Origin: Siphonodentalium dalli
Lineage: Eukaryota; Mollusca; Scaphopoda; Gadilida; Siphonodentaliidae
Length of the DNA stretch: 64,000 bases
Direction of reading: 5' to 3'
NCBI GenBank assembly: GCA_032622095.1
Contig: CP136067.1
Coordinates: 177,290,556-177,354,555, forward strand
A program made the position numbers and the translations under genes. Below are positions 22,336-33,663 of the stretch, piece by piece (positions within the stretch are counted from its first letter, which is position 1; every line of letters begins with the position of its first letter). The notes under the pieces were generated by a model. That model was not told the DNA's origin. It saw nothing but the letters and a program-made list of their open reading frames with translations, and made no database searches.

Positions 22336-22779
22336 TTAAAGCCACATGGCGGTTTGTGTTCCAAAATACGAATAATATTATTCGCTTTTGAATTTTTCCC
22401 GGTATCGAAATTGGTCGATAAATATCTTAACTACCTTTCTACGAGCATTCTTTAACCCAAAAACGCATTGAAGTAATGAAAAATGCAACTGTGAAAAAGA
22501 TGTTTGGGTCCCAAGCAAAAAATACCCATTTGCACGACATGGAACAGAAAAGAGCGTTCCGTGTTATTCTATTCCTGATATGGTAGCAATAAAGAGCGTT
22601 TGTCTGACTTCGACGAAAAATTGAAAACGGCTGGAAAATGGTTGTGACTTTGGCAAGTGTTTTTGCAAAGCATACGAAGCCGGCATATAACTATTTCGTG
22701 TATTTATAGACCTGTCGTGTCCGTCCCTCCAAATTATATAGACAAAATTTGGAGGTTCGAATGAGCCATGTCCGTTTAA
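22336..22779. mobile_element. TTAA-flanked element, family C, copy 1
   Basis: Left end TTAAAGCCACATGGCGGTTT; right end ...GAGCCATGTCCGTTTAA. The TIRs are short and imperfect (TTAAA...ACATGGC). The interior is shared with 23574-23892 and 36309-36535 and includes AATAAAGAGCGTTTGTCTGAC. Non-coding. Confidence 0.75.
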
Positions 22780-23573
22780 ACGGCATTGGGAACATGAAGA
22801 GAAGTGACACGGTCGTCTGTTCCACAAATCCAGAATCCACGAAGAGTCCTTTGGTACTTTGTCTTTCTATTTTTGTTTTGAGTGCACTTCACGTTGAAAT
22901 TTAAAAACTGAATTAGAGAACGAAATGACATCTTTAATCACGACAGAAACAACAGTATAAATACACTCCCGGACAGAAGTCAGCTGAGCCTTACGGAGAT
23001 AATCCGGTGTCCACGGGCGGTCGGCGCATACAACGATCGGGCGAATTTCAGAGATTCCGCTGAAGATTTGGTAACCCGAAGCTTTCCTGTAATACTACTC
23101 CAGTATGACTTCCTGTGCGTTTCGTCTGACATCGCATCAGGCATTATAATACCTGGCGGTATGCTGCATGTCTGGAAACATTGGATAATATATTAGTGGT
23201 AGACGAAATAAACGAATACCAATGCTTTTGAATTACAACTTTGTATATATCGAAGGTCTTCCTTTAAACCCATGTTTTTTTAAACCTTTAAAAGCAAATT
23301 TTATAAAACCGTTCATGTTTTCTGAAATAGTATCAGAAAGAAATATGGCAGCATTATAATGGTTTTTAATACAAAATAATCATATTTGTAGAAATGTGTG
23401 ATTTATTAGCACCATGCTGACGGTGTTAAAACAGAGTTCTCGGTTACCGTCTTAATGCCTTTATGGCAACGCAATTAGACCATGTTCTGTGTTTCCGTAT
23501 TAACCCAAACTTTCGATAACTGAATAGAGTATACTCTAATAGAGATTATGTTTCGAAGAACGATACCATAGGC
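22780..23573. other. Non-coding stretch between two family C copies
   Basis: No gene or recognised repeat is seen. Confidence 0.3.
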
Positions 23574-23892
23574 TTAAAGCCACATGGCGGTTTGCGCTCC
23601 AAAATACACATCTATAGATCCCAAACACAAAACAGCCATTTGCACGAACTGGAATAGAATAGAGCGTTCCGTGGTAGTCTATTCGCGGTTATGGTAGTAC
23701 TAAAGAGCGTTTGTCTGACTTCTGGCCAAAAGTTGAAAACAGCTGAAAAATGGCTGTGTCGTTGGCAAGTGTCTTTCAGAGCACATGAAGCCGGAATATA
23801 AAATAATTTGTTTATTTATCGACATATCGTATCCGTCACTCAAAATTATGTAGAAAAAAAATTGGAGGTTCAAATGAGCCATGTCCGTTTAA
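23574..23892. mobile_element. TTAA-flanked element, family C, copy 2 (internally deleted)
   Basis: Both TTAA ends are present. About 130 bp found in copy 1 after 'ccaaaatac' are missing here. Confidence 0.75.
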
Positions 23893-23944
23893 TGAAACCA
23901 AGCTAGACCTTGAACCCATGAGTATGTCGATCTGACCGACCAGC

Positions 23945-24375
23945 ACACAGAGGAATGGATAGCTCAGTTGGTTTGTGGTGCCGACCTCTGAGTTAAACAT
24001 ACGATACGGTCGAGGGTTCGAATCCGACATGGTGTCGGTCGGACTTTGTGTCACCAACTGCCTCCCAGAATCACGGGCATCACAAATCAGCCATCGATGT
24101 TACGATCAATAACGTTCGCACAACACAAGTATGTCTCGTGAGTCGGAAGGTGAAGGTTAGAGTATAGCTCTTGCAACATTACCTCGCTACCGTTACGATC
24201 AGACATAAAGAATCTCAGACACAATTTGAAACACACGTACTGGGCGAATTTCCTACCTCCGCTCCTATACGGTGTCATGTCCATGGCTGAGACTGTATTA
24301 TGCACACCGTCGGATCGGGAGCAGGCGTGAGTTCATAGTGTGCTAACACTATTGTTGTTTGTTTGTTTGTTTGAA
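23945..24375 (+). mobile_element. tRNA-derived SINE-like element
   Basis: Box A TAGCTCAGTTGG (23960-23971) and box B GGTTCGAATCC (24015-24025) form a pol III type 2 promoter 55 bases apart. The segment does not fold as a real tRNA: the T stem mispairs and no matching 3' acceptor arm follows. A (GTTT)n tail at 24357-24373 could be its 3' end; if so the body is unusually long, so the right boundary is a guess. Confidence 0.6.
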
Positions 24376-24419
24376 CATATTTTATTTGAAACCCAGTTTA
24401 CGTGAATACATTTTATACT

Positions 24420-24911
24420 TTAAAGGTACTCAGTCCGATCAGACGGCCCCCATACCATCAATATACAACAACAACAACAACAACAACAACATTTCTTCAA
24501 AATACGCTTTAGTTATCAGAACCGATTTATTGCAACAAAATAATGCTAACCTCTGTCCACTATGGTATCTAATTTCCCAAAACTTGTTATATATCAACAT
24601 TTTGTTCAACAAAATATGGCGTATTATCACTAAAGTATCACGAAATTTTTACCGTATTAGTTCTTGAATTTAGAGTTATATGGCCGTATTATCACAAAAT
24701 TTGACCGTATTAGTACTTGATTTTAGAGTTATCCATCTTCATCCGCAATTTTGTCCGAGACCCTCCGTTTGACACGTGTTTCTGGGCCACATATTATTAC
24801 ACATCTTGAGAAATAATAAACTTCAAAATCGATATCTGATCACTCTGAGCTTTACCCCGAAGCCATAGAAATAGTAATTTAGGAGCCTCTGATCGGATAA
24901 AGTACCTTTAA
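24420..24911. mobile_element. TTAA-flanked MITE, family D
   Basis: Begins TTAAAGGTACTCAGTCCGAT and ends with the inverse of TTAAAGGTACTTTATCCGAT; TTAA at both ends. A (CAA)n tract lies at 24469-24495 inside it. No coding sequence. Confidence 0.75.
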
Positions 24912-25399
24912 CAAATATAATCTGAAAGATGGCATGAGGTAATCAAAAGGGGTGGGAGCACAAGTTATTCAACTTAGAGCATTGCTTATCTCCCTTAATA
25001 ATACTCAAACGCATAATAGTATTTATATATTGTATTACATTTGAACTCAAATTAGTTTAGTTTTGATGTAGTACCTAAAAGGGGGGGGGGGTCGAGATTG
25101 AGGGTGAGTGTCTAAAGTTGTGAGTGGACAGATATCAGGGAGGGGCGTAGGTCCTACGGCGAGCTGTCAACCCTACCATTAACCGCCAATTAACCGCTCT
25201 CGGGGAGAGCTTTCCGATGAATGGCAACAAGCCATATTTCCGACTAAATCCTGAAAAGTTACCCATAATTCTGCTGTGGTTAAGGGGTCGATTAATTAGA
25301 GCATTACTGCATTTGTACATGTTTTTTGTTAGCACGGTCCAAAAACCTTTTCTCAGATTATTGACGACTACGAGTCCGTTTGTTGTAAAATTATTCAAG
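24912..25399. other. Non-coding stretch with a G11 run
   Basis: G11 lies at 25081-25091. No gene is recognised. Confidence 0.3.
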
Positions 25400-25775
25400 G
25401 AATGTCACTAGACCGAGGGTAGGTTCTAAACCACTGGTATGCATACAGGCGATGATATGTCCTGTATACATATTGTGGAGTAAGATATATATATTTATGT
25501 ATGTGTATGTATATGTATGTATATATATGTATATATATATAGCTATATATATGTATATGGCTATATATATGTATGTATATGTATCACTATTTGTGTGAGT
25601 CGATCGACAGATAGACTCGTGATTTTAATAATGAATTTATTACTTATATAATCCATATGTAGTATGATGCCAAAATGCTTATTGAAATATCTTATGTATA
25701 TAGTGTATATATGTTCGTGTATGTTCCACCTTAAATGGTGGCTTTATGCATTAAACAATTCAATTCAATTCAAGA
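25400..25775 (+). mobile_element. 3' end of a CR1/L2-like LINE, possible
   Basis: A (TATG)n/(TATA)n microsatellite (25485-25590) is followed by a non-coding tail ending in the tandem pentamer CAATTCAATTCAATTCAA, the kind of short repeat that terminates many CR1/L2 elements. No ORF2 sequence was found upstream. Confidence 0.35.
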
Positions 25776-27730
25776 TACAAGATCTCTAATGTTGCGTCAA
25801 CTAAACGTAAAGAAGATAATTGGTAGCTTGGCGGTGGAGTATAATTTTTTTTAAATGCTACTCACATAAAGGCTGTGTATACCATGTGATAACTATAATG
25901 GAGTGCTTTGCAAGAGGTCTAAATAGTAAATATAGTTAAAATCACAGCAAAAACACCGTCATCACAGTTAACAAATGGGAGTAAAAAGACCGTAACCTGA
26001 TGTTGGGGTATTATCAATTTAGAAAGTAATTTGGATCGTTAGTAAAGGGCCGAGTGGAATTTATAGCCAAAGTGTTTAATTTAGATTTTAATAGTATACA
26101 TGTATGTTGTAGGAGCAGCGCAAGAAATGGTGTGTGCATATGTAGTGTAAAAAGAAGTGTAATATGTTAAAATCAGAATATCATCGATATCATCATCAGT
26201 TACAAATATCTCGGTGACGAATCCTCTAAGCGATGAACCGCCGCTTTTCGGCACGATTTGTTAGACAATTGTGCTTGCCACTCGCAGTGAGGGGATTATG
26301 GTTATGTACTTAGTCACGTTGTTATCATGTCATTAGCGCGCACCGCGTGTATACTGTTCTCCAATTTTTTTTATAGCTGTGGTCCTATGGGCATTTTATT
26401 TATAGATAATTGTTTTTTTCCTGTTTAAAAGTCGAACTGCGCGACCAGGAGGCCGAGTCCGGTAAAAGGTGTAGTTGGGAATTTCAATTTTGTTTATTGT
26501 CCTTTACATTATTATGTCAATAATTTAGATTTTTGGGTTGTGACAAGCTATGTCAATTAACAATAAAAGAAATTTAAAAGATAATTTGTAAGTCTTATAT
26601 TTCAACTTTTATAGATATTTTTCGTTCTGCAGCGCACTGATTGTTGTGGTCGGAGACGGCCGAGTCGACCACCGCTTCGTTAATTAGGTGCTGGTTGTTA
26701 TTGTTATTTTAACGGAATTCTGAGTTGGTCATTCGCGAAACCAATATATTTTATATTATTCTATAATTACAATCATGGGTATATAATATATGATCTTGAG
26801 CGCGTTACCATTTCTGACTATGGTTTTCTTGTAGCTTAGTGATGTGTGTTTCACAACATCCTCGCGTTTCACGACGACGAATGTTTATAAAAATTAAGCC
26901 CGCATGGCGATCACATTTTAAGGACATAATCTCAGAGTCATCTCCCACATTGAGGAGCTGAGAAACTATCGCGAACTTATTACTGCATGTATGTGATGTA
27001 TTTATGAGTTAGGATAGGGAAAAACGACAACGAATAGAAAGAACACAAATTCTAGTGACGTAGTACCCTATTCGTAATAATTATTTGTCGTCGTTCATTA
27101 TGCGAAAGGTGTCTATTGTAAATATTTACTCACGAAAAACCTCGTGCGAACGACTTGTTTTATCTCGTGTGCACGGCTTCACTGTAACAAATTTGTGTGT
27201 AAGATTTCAACATAATTCTTAAACGAAATTATGTTAAAGTTTATATACGGGTCAATGAATTATTTACTAAGATGAAACAGAAACACGTGCAGCAATGTTG
27301 ATACCGATTGTTTTGAACGTGATCATGTAATTAAGAAGAGTGTCAATTTATCGGTAGTGGTGATAAATAAATAGAAGCGCCATTTCGTTATCGGTTTTTA
27401 CACAATAGCCCGGTGAATCTTGTTTACAGCACACATTGGAATAGGCTGCACGATGCTGTGCAACTGTTTTATCTGTTAGTAGGTCATGTTGATTGGAACC
27501 CTTGAAAACTGATAGAACAGCAACATTAACAAGTACACACAATTACCTCGGTTGCAACAGTATCACGCCTGGTCTAGCGGTCATGATATAATTTGCTAAT
27601 ACTGGTGTGTCCTGTTGAACTTCTGTTATGCTGGTAGGGAAAACATGATTCTAAGATAACGCATTTGAATTCTTTATTAACTCAATCATGAATTAACATG
27701 AAATTAGAGATGAATGTGAACATATATACA
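25776..27730. other. Non-coding stretch
   Basis: No gene is seen. A short hairpin GTGGTCG...CGACCAC lies at about 26646-26672. Otherwise nothing was recognised. Confidence 0.3.
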
Positions 27731-27737
27731 CTATTTA

Positions 27738-27930
27738 CAACATAGTCATCGTCATCATCTCGTCATCACTATAATCGTCATATGTATTATGATAATCGTC
27801 ATCACCATCATCATCATCATAATCCACATCATCATCATAATTATCGTAATCATAATCATCTTCGTTGTCATCACCACTATCATCATCATCCTCAACTATC
27901 GTCATCAATATCATCGTCGTCATCAGAAAC
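27738..27930. repeat. (ATC)n microsatellite with interruptions
   Basis: CATCATCATC-type trinucleotides. The Asp-rich ORF on the minus strand and the His/Ile-rich ORFs on the plus strand are low-complexity products of this tract, not genes. Confidence 0.9.
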
Positions 27931-28267
27931 CGCCATTCGTTGTTTTTTTTCTAAAGTTGCCATTTTCACGGTCATTGGTAAATTTGAACGAATGGAGGGG
28001 GATCCACCATTTGAATAAAACATTCAAACGCATAAATAGTGTAAAATATTTATATGACACTTTCGGTTGTTGCAAATCCACAATAATCAAAATGGTTATT
28101 CCTGTCGTTTTTTCTAGATCATGAGCTGCCATGATTATTTGTTTTTGTAATATATAATGTTTATTAATATTTTATTCAGACACTAGCTTTTTCTCAAATC
28201 CGCTCATATTAGCCAAACACCGCAAACTGACAGATCTAACACAATTAACGGTCAATATTCTTAGAAG

Positions 28268-28370
28268 CATCAGGTGGCCATACCAGCATCATATCAATTC
28301 ATCAGGACGCACCAGCATCATGGCAATTCAACAGGACGCACCAGCATCAAAGCAAATTAGCAGGACCACT
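28268..28370 (+). repeat. Short tandem repeat, ~31-bp unit, three copies
   Basis: 'caccagcatca-ggcaattcaacaggacg' recurs three times with small changes. Confidence 0.75.
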
Positions 28371-29269
28371 TAACCAGGGGTGAGCTTGTCAACAGATAAA
28401 ATGTACTAGCACGATCATTCATGGGGTATTTGTGAACACGTCGATGCGAGTAAAACCTCATGTCATATGCGGTGAACGCAAGCGTAAATAGACGGAGATA
28501 TACTACATAATTATACAAACTGACATAACCTCTGATGTTATATGAAAGCAACTGTGGGCCTAATTAGTAAGTTGAGTTCCCCTCCACCGTCACTAATGAT
28601 GTACCAGGTAAGGTACATCCTGTATTAAAGGATTATGGACTTGTTCGGGTGCTAGTACTCATGCACTATGTCAACTGGAGGAATATAGCATTCTACTACC
28701 TCGTCGAAAATCTCAAGCAAATCGACGGTACCACTCCATAGAAAACATCATCTGAACTACGCTCAATTGAAAATATTTACTTCTCGATTCGGGACGCAAC
28801 TATCGGCGATAAAGTGGCAAAAACGATTTCGCCATCGAGAGTCATTGAATTTAATTAATGTATAATATTGACGGTATGTGTTGTGCGAAATATGACGCCC
28901 AACATAACTATAATATGACCCATACGGCTAAAGATATCAACACTACAATATGTCAGTCAACACCGCAATCAGCAGATATATATATATATATATATTTTTA
29001 TTTTTATTATTATTATTCTATAATAAGAGAAGATGAGGAAACATTGTAGATGTGGGTGGCAAGAGGACCATATCGTAGTTGAATATGTATTTACAATTAA
29101 GAGACCGAATAAAGTCATTGAGGTGAATATAGAGGAGAATCAGAAACTCACGCGCATAATGCATTTGTGTTCTTGTTACATGTAGTAACGACAACATCCC
29201 GTAATTATTATGTGAATGTCATCGTCCCGTGGCATGTCAAGATCACACAATGTCAAATACGAGTCAATT
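28371..29269. other. Non-coding stretch with a (TA)n tract
   Basis: (TA)n at about 28975-28995. Nothing coding is recognised. Confidence 0.3.
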
Positions 29270-29590
29270 TGTGACCCGCCATATCAAATCCAGTCGTAAG
29301 TCGGGAATTTTTTATCCTGTGCCAATCATAGGTCGATCATAGGTCGCCTCGCATATATAAGAGAATGCATTGGCCTAACAATTTTTTACAATTTAAAACC
29401 AAAATTCTTGTATTCTTTAACAATTTTATAATTTCACCCATACAGAGCCCCAGACAAACAACATGAGCAGACGACACTCTTCTATATGCTTCTATATATG
29501 TGTGGGGCTACCTGCAGGGTAATGGATGTTTTTTATTTTATGTCCTAAAAATTGTAAGAAACATTTATTTAAAAAACATGATAAACTAGA
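29270..29590 (+). mobile_element. Foldback element family E, left-half fragment
   Basis: Begins TGTGACCCGCCATATCAAAT and continues with 'tcgcctcgcatatataagagaatgcattgg', 'agccccagacaaac...atgagcagacgacactcttctat' and 'attttatgtcctaaaaattg', as in 49411-50405 and 56287-56920. The right TIR is missing. Confidence 0.75.
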
Positions 29591-30083
29591 ATGCACTCAC
29601 TGGAGCTGCCTATACTTGCGACCATTACACATTTTGCATGACTGTGTTGCGGTTTCTTACCAACAACAGTTTGAACCACGGGTGCTGGCCCCTCGTTTGA
29701 GAGAGATCAATAACAAAATTCTAGATATCAAATTTCAGTTCATCCATCGCTGAAATAGTTGTGTGTACGGACAGAATAGCTCTGTTATCTCAAGTTGATC
29801 TATTACACAAATGCTAGTCTTAAGGTTGTTCCACACCGGGCGCGAGCGAGCGATTATAACGGCCGTTTTCTAACGTCCGTAGCAGTTCAAAGCGCGCGAT
29901 TTTTATGTTCACACCGCAAGCGACCGACTCGCTGACCACGAGGCGATTATAGCAGTGATTTTATGCTTCGTCGAATTGTCGCTTTGTTGCAAACCAGCGA
30001 GATAATTGGACGCTCTCAAATAGGTGTTTATACGACCGTTATTTTTCTATTTGATGACGGCACACTGATTTGTCGCCGCGATA

Positions 30084-30122
30084 ATGGAGGACTTTAGCGA
30101 GAGGCTAATAATCGAAGTACAA
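30084..30122 (+). pseudogene. Fragment of a MADF-like (Myb/SANT-like) DNA-binding protein start
   Basis: ATG followed by codons for MEDFSERLIIEVQ. The pattern (acidic start, then LI..V) fits the first helix of MADF domains, which accompany the transposase in PIF/Harbinger elements. After 13 residues the sequence turns into a TGTATG microsatellite and the domain is lost. The match is too short to be sure, but it agrees with the TWA duplication. Confidence 0.4.
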
Positions 30123-30159
30123 CGCATGCGTGTCTGTATGGCACATGTGTGTCTGTATG

Positions 30160-30245
30160 ACTGTGTGTGTCTGTTTGTATGTATGACTGTATGTATGTAT
30201 GTATGCATGTATGCCATGTGTGTCTGTATGACTGTATGTCTCTAT
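30160..30245 (+). repeat. (TGTATG/TGTC)n microsatellite
   Basis: Runs of TGTATG and TGTCTGTATGAC. Confidence 0.75.
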
Positions 30246-31731
30246 GACCAAATAATTAAACCATTTATTTTTGTTATTTTTCGTGACTGAAATTCCACCT
30301 TAGATTACTATATTCAGTTTATTCCTTGTAAAGAACTAAAATCATGGACCGTATAATCTGCTCCATTGGCTGGTCAATTATATTTTGGTATAATCAGGGG
30401 AAATGATAAAGAATATAACGAGGCTAGTTCATTCCAAAAGACGTTGTGGTAAACATGAGACAATGCATTCATCAACTAATAATAATCGCGTATTACCGGG
30501 TGGGAGCACTATTATAACTAATGTGTAGAAACGATTACACATCAAATGTGTAAACCCGGTTAATACACATAGCAATGTGTAGTTTTACATACAAATACAT
30601 TGACCAAGTGCCGTTCTACACATAATGTGTACATTGTATTACACACACTTGTGTAAGAATGTAGATCGTGCGCATTGCGTGCCTTCAGTTTCATAGTCTG
30701 CTACATGACGACGATATTGTTTGAGTATATGTTTTGGAATACAATTTACTACTGTCTCAATACCCATGTAATTTTGAGTGACGAAAATAAACAAATTGTA
30801 GACAAGGAATGTAAGTTCAGAATTCCGACTTGTGAGTATTGTATTAATGATATATGAGGATAAATTTGTTAAAACTTTCATGAAGAATACTGCTCTTACT
30901 CTTGTTTATATGATTGTTGTAATACGTTAATACTAATCACGTGAAACCACGCCACGACCATGGTTTGTTCATTTAAAACGAAAACTCACACATGACAGAG
31001 CAAAATATTAAGTACCATTGTACGCCATGAAAGTTTTAACATATAAATCTCCATTTGCCATGAATACTATATACCCACAGTTCGGAATACTGAACTTTAC
31101 ATTCTTGTCTACGATATATATGTGTAAGAATTTACACAACATGTGTAAGGCATAGCTGTTGATTGTATGCACACCAGTGTGTATACATGTGTATAAATTG
31201 ACCCATTTATTGTGTAAAATATGTTTAAGATAAAAAATGAATAATGGTTGTGTAGCAGGGCTACACGTTGTTTGTAGAAACCCTACACATTAGTCATAAG
31301 TGTGTGGGGTGGGGGTATCCCCCATGCAGCCACCTGACTCCCCTGAAATTAGCGTACACACAGAATAATAACCTGACTATCGCGCGCGACGAAGCGTTTC
31401 AGTCGCTTGCGGTGTGGACATAAAAATCGCGCGCTTTGAACTCCTACGGACGTTAGAAAACGGCCGTTATAATCGCTTCTCGCGCCCGGTGTGGAACAAC
31501 CTTTAGTAATACGTACGCGTTGTTTGACATATTTATAGAACAATATAGACAGTGTTCATATAAAGGCCGTGAACACGATTGGTTGCCGATGATGCCATAT
31601 TATATATATACTAATTGGGTTAAATTACTATTTTTACTCGAATGACATAAAGTATGTATATGCCATTGCACTTCAGTGGCAAAAACCATCAAAGTAAATT
31701 ACAAATATACCGACAAAATTAAATAAACGGA

Positions 31732-32083
31732 GTGGCTAAAGAGCGCTCTTTAGCGATGAGGGCTATACCGCTCTTTATAGCCGGACACTAAAGATCGTGC
31801 AGTATACGGGTGATAAAGAAAGACCGTTCTTTATCGCGCCAGGACCATGCATAGCTAAATAGCGGCATAGACCGCTGTACACCACTCTTGGGTGTATGAC
31901 AGGTACACCGTTCATAGGCGTTTCTCTCTAAATAGCAGTACACCGTTCAGTATACTGTTTTAGCATTTAGTAGTAAATAGCGGTATACGGCCCTTTAGCA
32001 CCGAACGCTAAAGAGCGGGATATCGTTCTTTAGCGTGTCAGGCCCATACAGCTATAAAGAGTGGTATACCGCTCTTTAGCCAC
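31732..32083. repeat. Array of nested palindromes on the CTAAAGAGCGGTATACCGC motif, bounded by GTGGC/GCCAC inverted ends
   Basis: Both ends are inverted: GTGGCTAAAGAGCG at 31732 and CGCTCTTTAGCCAC at 32083. The interior holds repeated, diverged copies of a palindrome near CTAAAGAGCGG-TATA-CCGCTCTTTAG, separated by 25-40 bases, e.g. 31735-31754, 31815-31835, 31976-31996, 32007-32034 and 32052-32080. The whole block is also a loose inverted repeat of itself. No ORF. It may be a foldback-type MITE; the family is not recognised. Confidence 0.75.
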
Positions 32084-33663
32084 GACCTTAAATAAAAGAC
32101 ACGCGCCCATTGGCTAGCATTGGATTAATAGTGTGTCAATGAGAACATTCCATTAGCGACTGATCTACAGTCGTCGGGAACTTATAATCAGAATGTCTAT
32201 GAGAAAGCTCGTTTTCCCAGTTAATTAATAAGGAATTTTAATAATCTATGTTTCCACATTCACATTTTTCAGTGCAATTGTTTTTCAATTGAACCACGCG
32301 CTCGACTGTTTGGCCGGACATGATTTATATGCACCAGGATCTTTCGAAAATGTTTTAAACTTTCTAGAAATATGTTCGCAACTCACTGTCTCTGCGAAAA
32401 AAGAAAACGATTCCGTAGCGTCTTTTAGACTTGATCTCAACTCATTTCCTCGAGTTCAAGTTACAGAAAATAGTCTTCTAATGGGCAGTACTATTGTCCA
32501 CTTTGTTTTCATGCAGTATATATCTATTTATAATAATACAACACGAAGTTGTTGGCAGATGGAATGGTTTAGCCAGTCCGTGTAATACGAGTCTCATCTG
32601 TCTGGACATCGACGCAATCATGTCTGGTGTTTTGCGCGCACATGTAGCTCGTGACGTCCTGGTGTGCGTCGTGACGTCTTGATCGGTTTCCAGAAAGAAA
32701 TCATTCAAAAATGTTAATTTATGAACGATTTATTACCAAAATAAAACCAGATGGCGATGCAAATTAAGTATATATCTGTATTTAAATTACAATCGATGCA
32801 ACCATTTCATATTTTGCTTGTCCATTATTTCCAGTATGTACTTCCGGTATGACGTAACATGCTCGCGGAAGGACAGACAACAGACAAAGATCCGAACCGA
32901 AAACATTACTTGCGTCCAGCATGGACTGGCGCAAGTAAAAATTGTTAGAAAGAAAAAATTGGTAAAAAGAAATCCCGACTTAAGACTGGATTTGATATGA
33001 AGACCAAGGTGGGTACTGCCAATTTACGCGCATTTAAATGTTCGTTTGAGACGGCATCCGGGTAACTGAATAGTTAGATATCGATAACCATACACCAGTA
33101 ATTATATCGGAGTCTGTATCCTCATGGTGGCAGATTTACACGAGTCAGTAATATGTACAGCAACCTACTTAAAAGTCAAGCACGATTTTTCAGTTCCAAA
33201 ATCTTATTCGTGCGGGCAGCGTGGTGTCGCCACACACTCCAAGCTAAGATTGAGAGATTATGGTTATGAATAAGCAGAAGATTGGCAGAGCGACCACTGG
33301 CACCCACTGCTGAAGTCCATGCATCACGTTAGTGAGCTCACACAGTCGAATTCACGAGTCGCTTCTAAATGGTCTTCGGGTAGGATATAGAAGACAGGAA
33401 TTCTTGGAGATAAAAGGCAGGTTGTACATGTACACCTCTAGAACATCGATGACGCCTTTCAAATAACCGGTAGTATTCGTATTGATGCATAGATGTTTTC
33501 ATGAAAATTGGCCAAGGAGCGTCTCGAGTCGCAGGCAAGTGGATAAGTTCGGTGAAGAACAGAATTTTTCTCATGTGTAGTTGCTAACTCGTCGGCAGAA
33601 CTCGCAGGAGACCGAGTAAGAGGTTTGTACTCGCCCTTGTTGGAAGATTCTTGATGTGCCTTA
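32084..33663. other. Non-coding stretch with a degenerate family E end
   Basis: At about 32965-33005 'gaaatcccgacttaagactggatttgatat' matches the right TIR of foldback family E. The ORF-like stretch at 32289-32585 has no ATG at its start and no recognised family. Confidence 0.4.

Larger units (their letters stand above)
29823..31502. mobile_element. TIR transposon with ~105-bp inverted ends and TTA target duplication (PIF/Harbinger-like)
   Basis: The ends AGGTTGTTCCACACCGGGCG... (29823) and its inverse (to 31502) match over ~105 bases with few differences, and a TTA triplet flanks each side (29820-29822, 31503-31505). A 3-bp TWA duplication is the PIF/Harbinger hallmark. The interior contains the start of a MADF-like ORF (30084), a (TGTATG)n microsatellite and many ACACAT/ATGTGT palindromes (30530-31300). 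No DDE transposase is visible. Confidence 0.78.

Noticed and set aside
23950-24040. A tRNA gene
   Set aside because: Box A and box B are good, but the acceptor and T stems do not pair; it is better read as a SINE head.
27735-28124. Asp-rich, His-rich and Ile-rich ORFs
   Set aside because: They are direct translations of an (ATC)n microsatellite; the same holds at 46354-46692.
28260-28370. CRISPR-like array
   Set aside because: Three short direct repeats without unique spacers in animal DNA; an ordinary tandem repeat.
29822-29940. CpG-island promoter at the GC-rich segment
   Set aside because: The segment is a terminal inverted repeat found again at 31395-31502.
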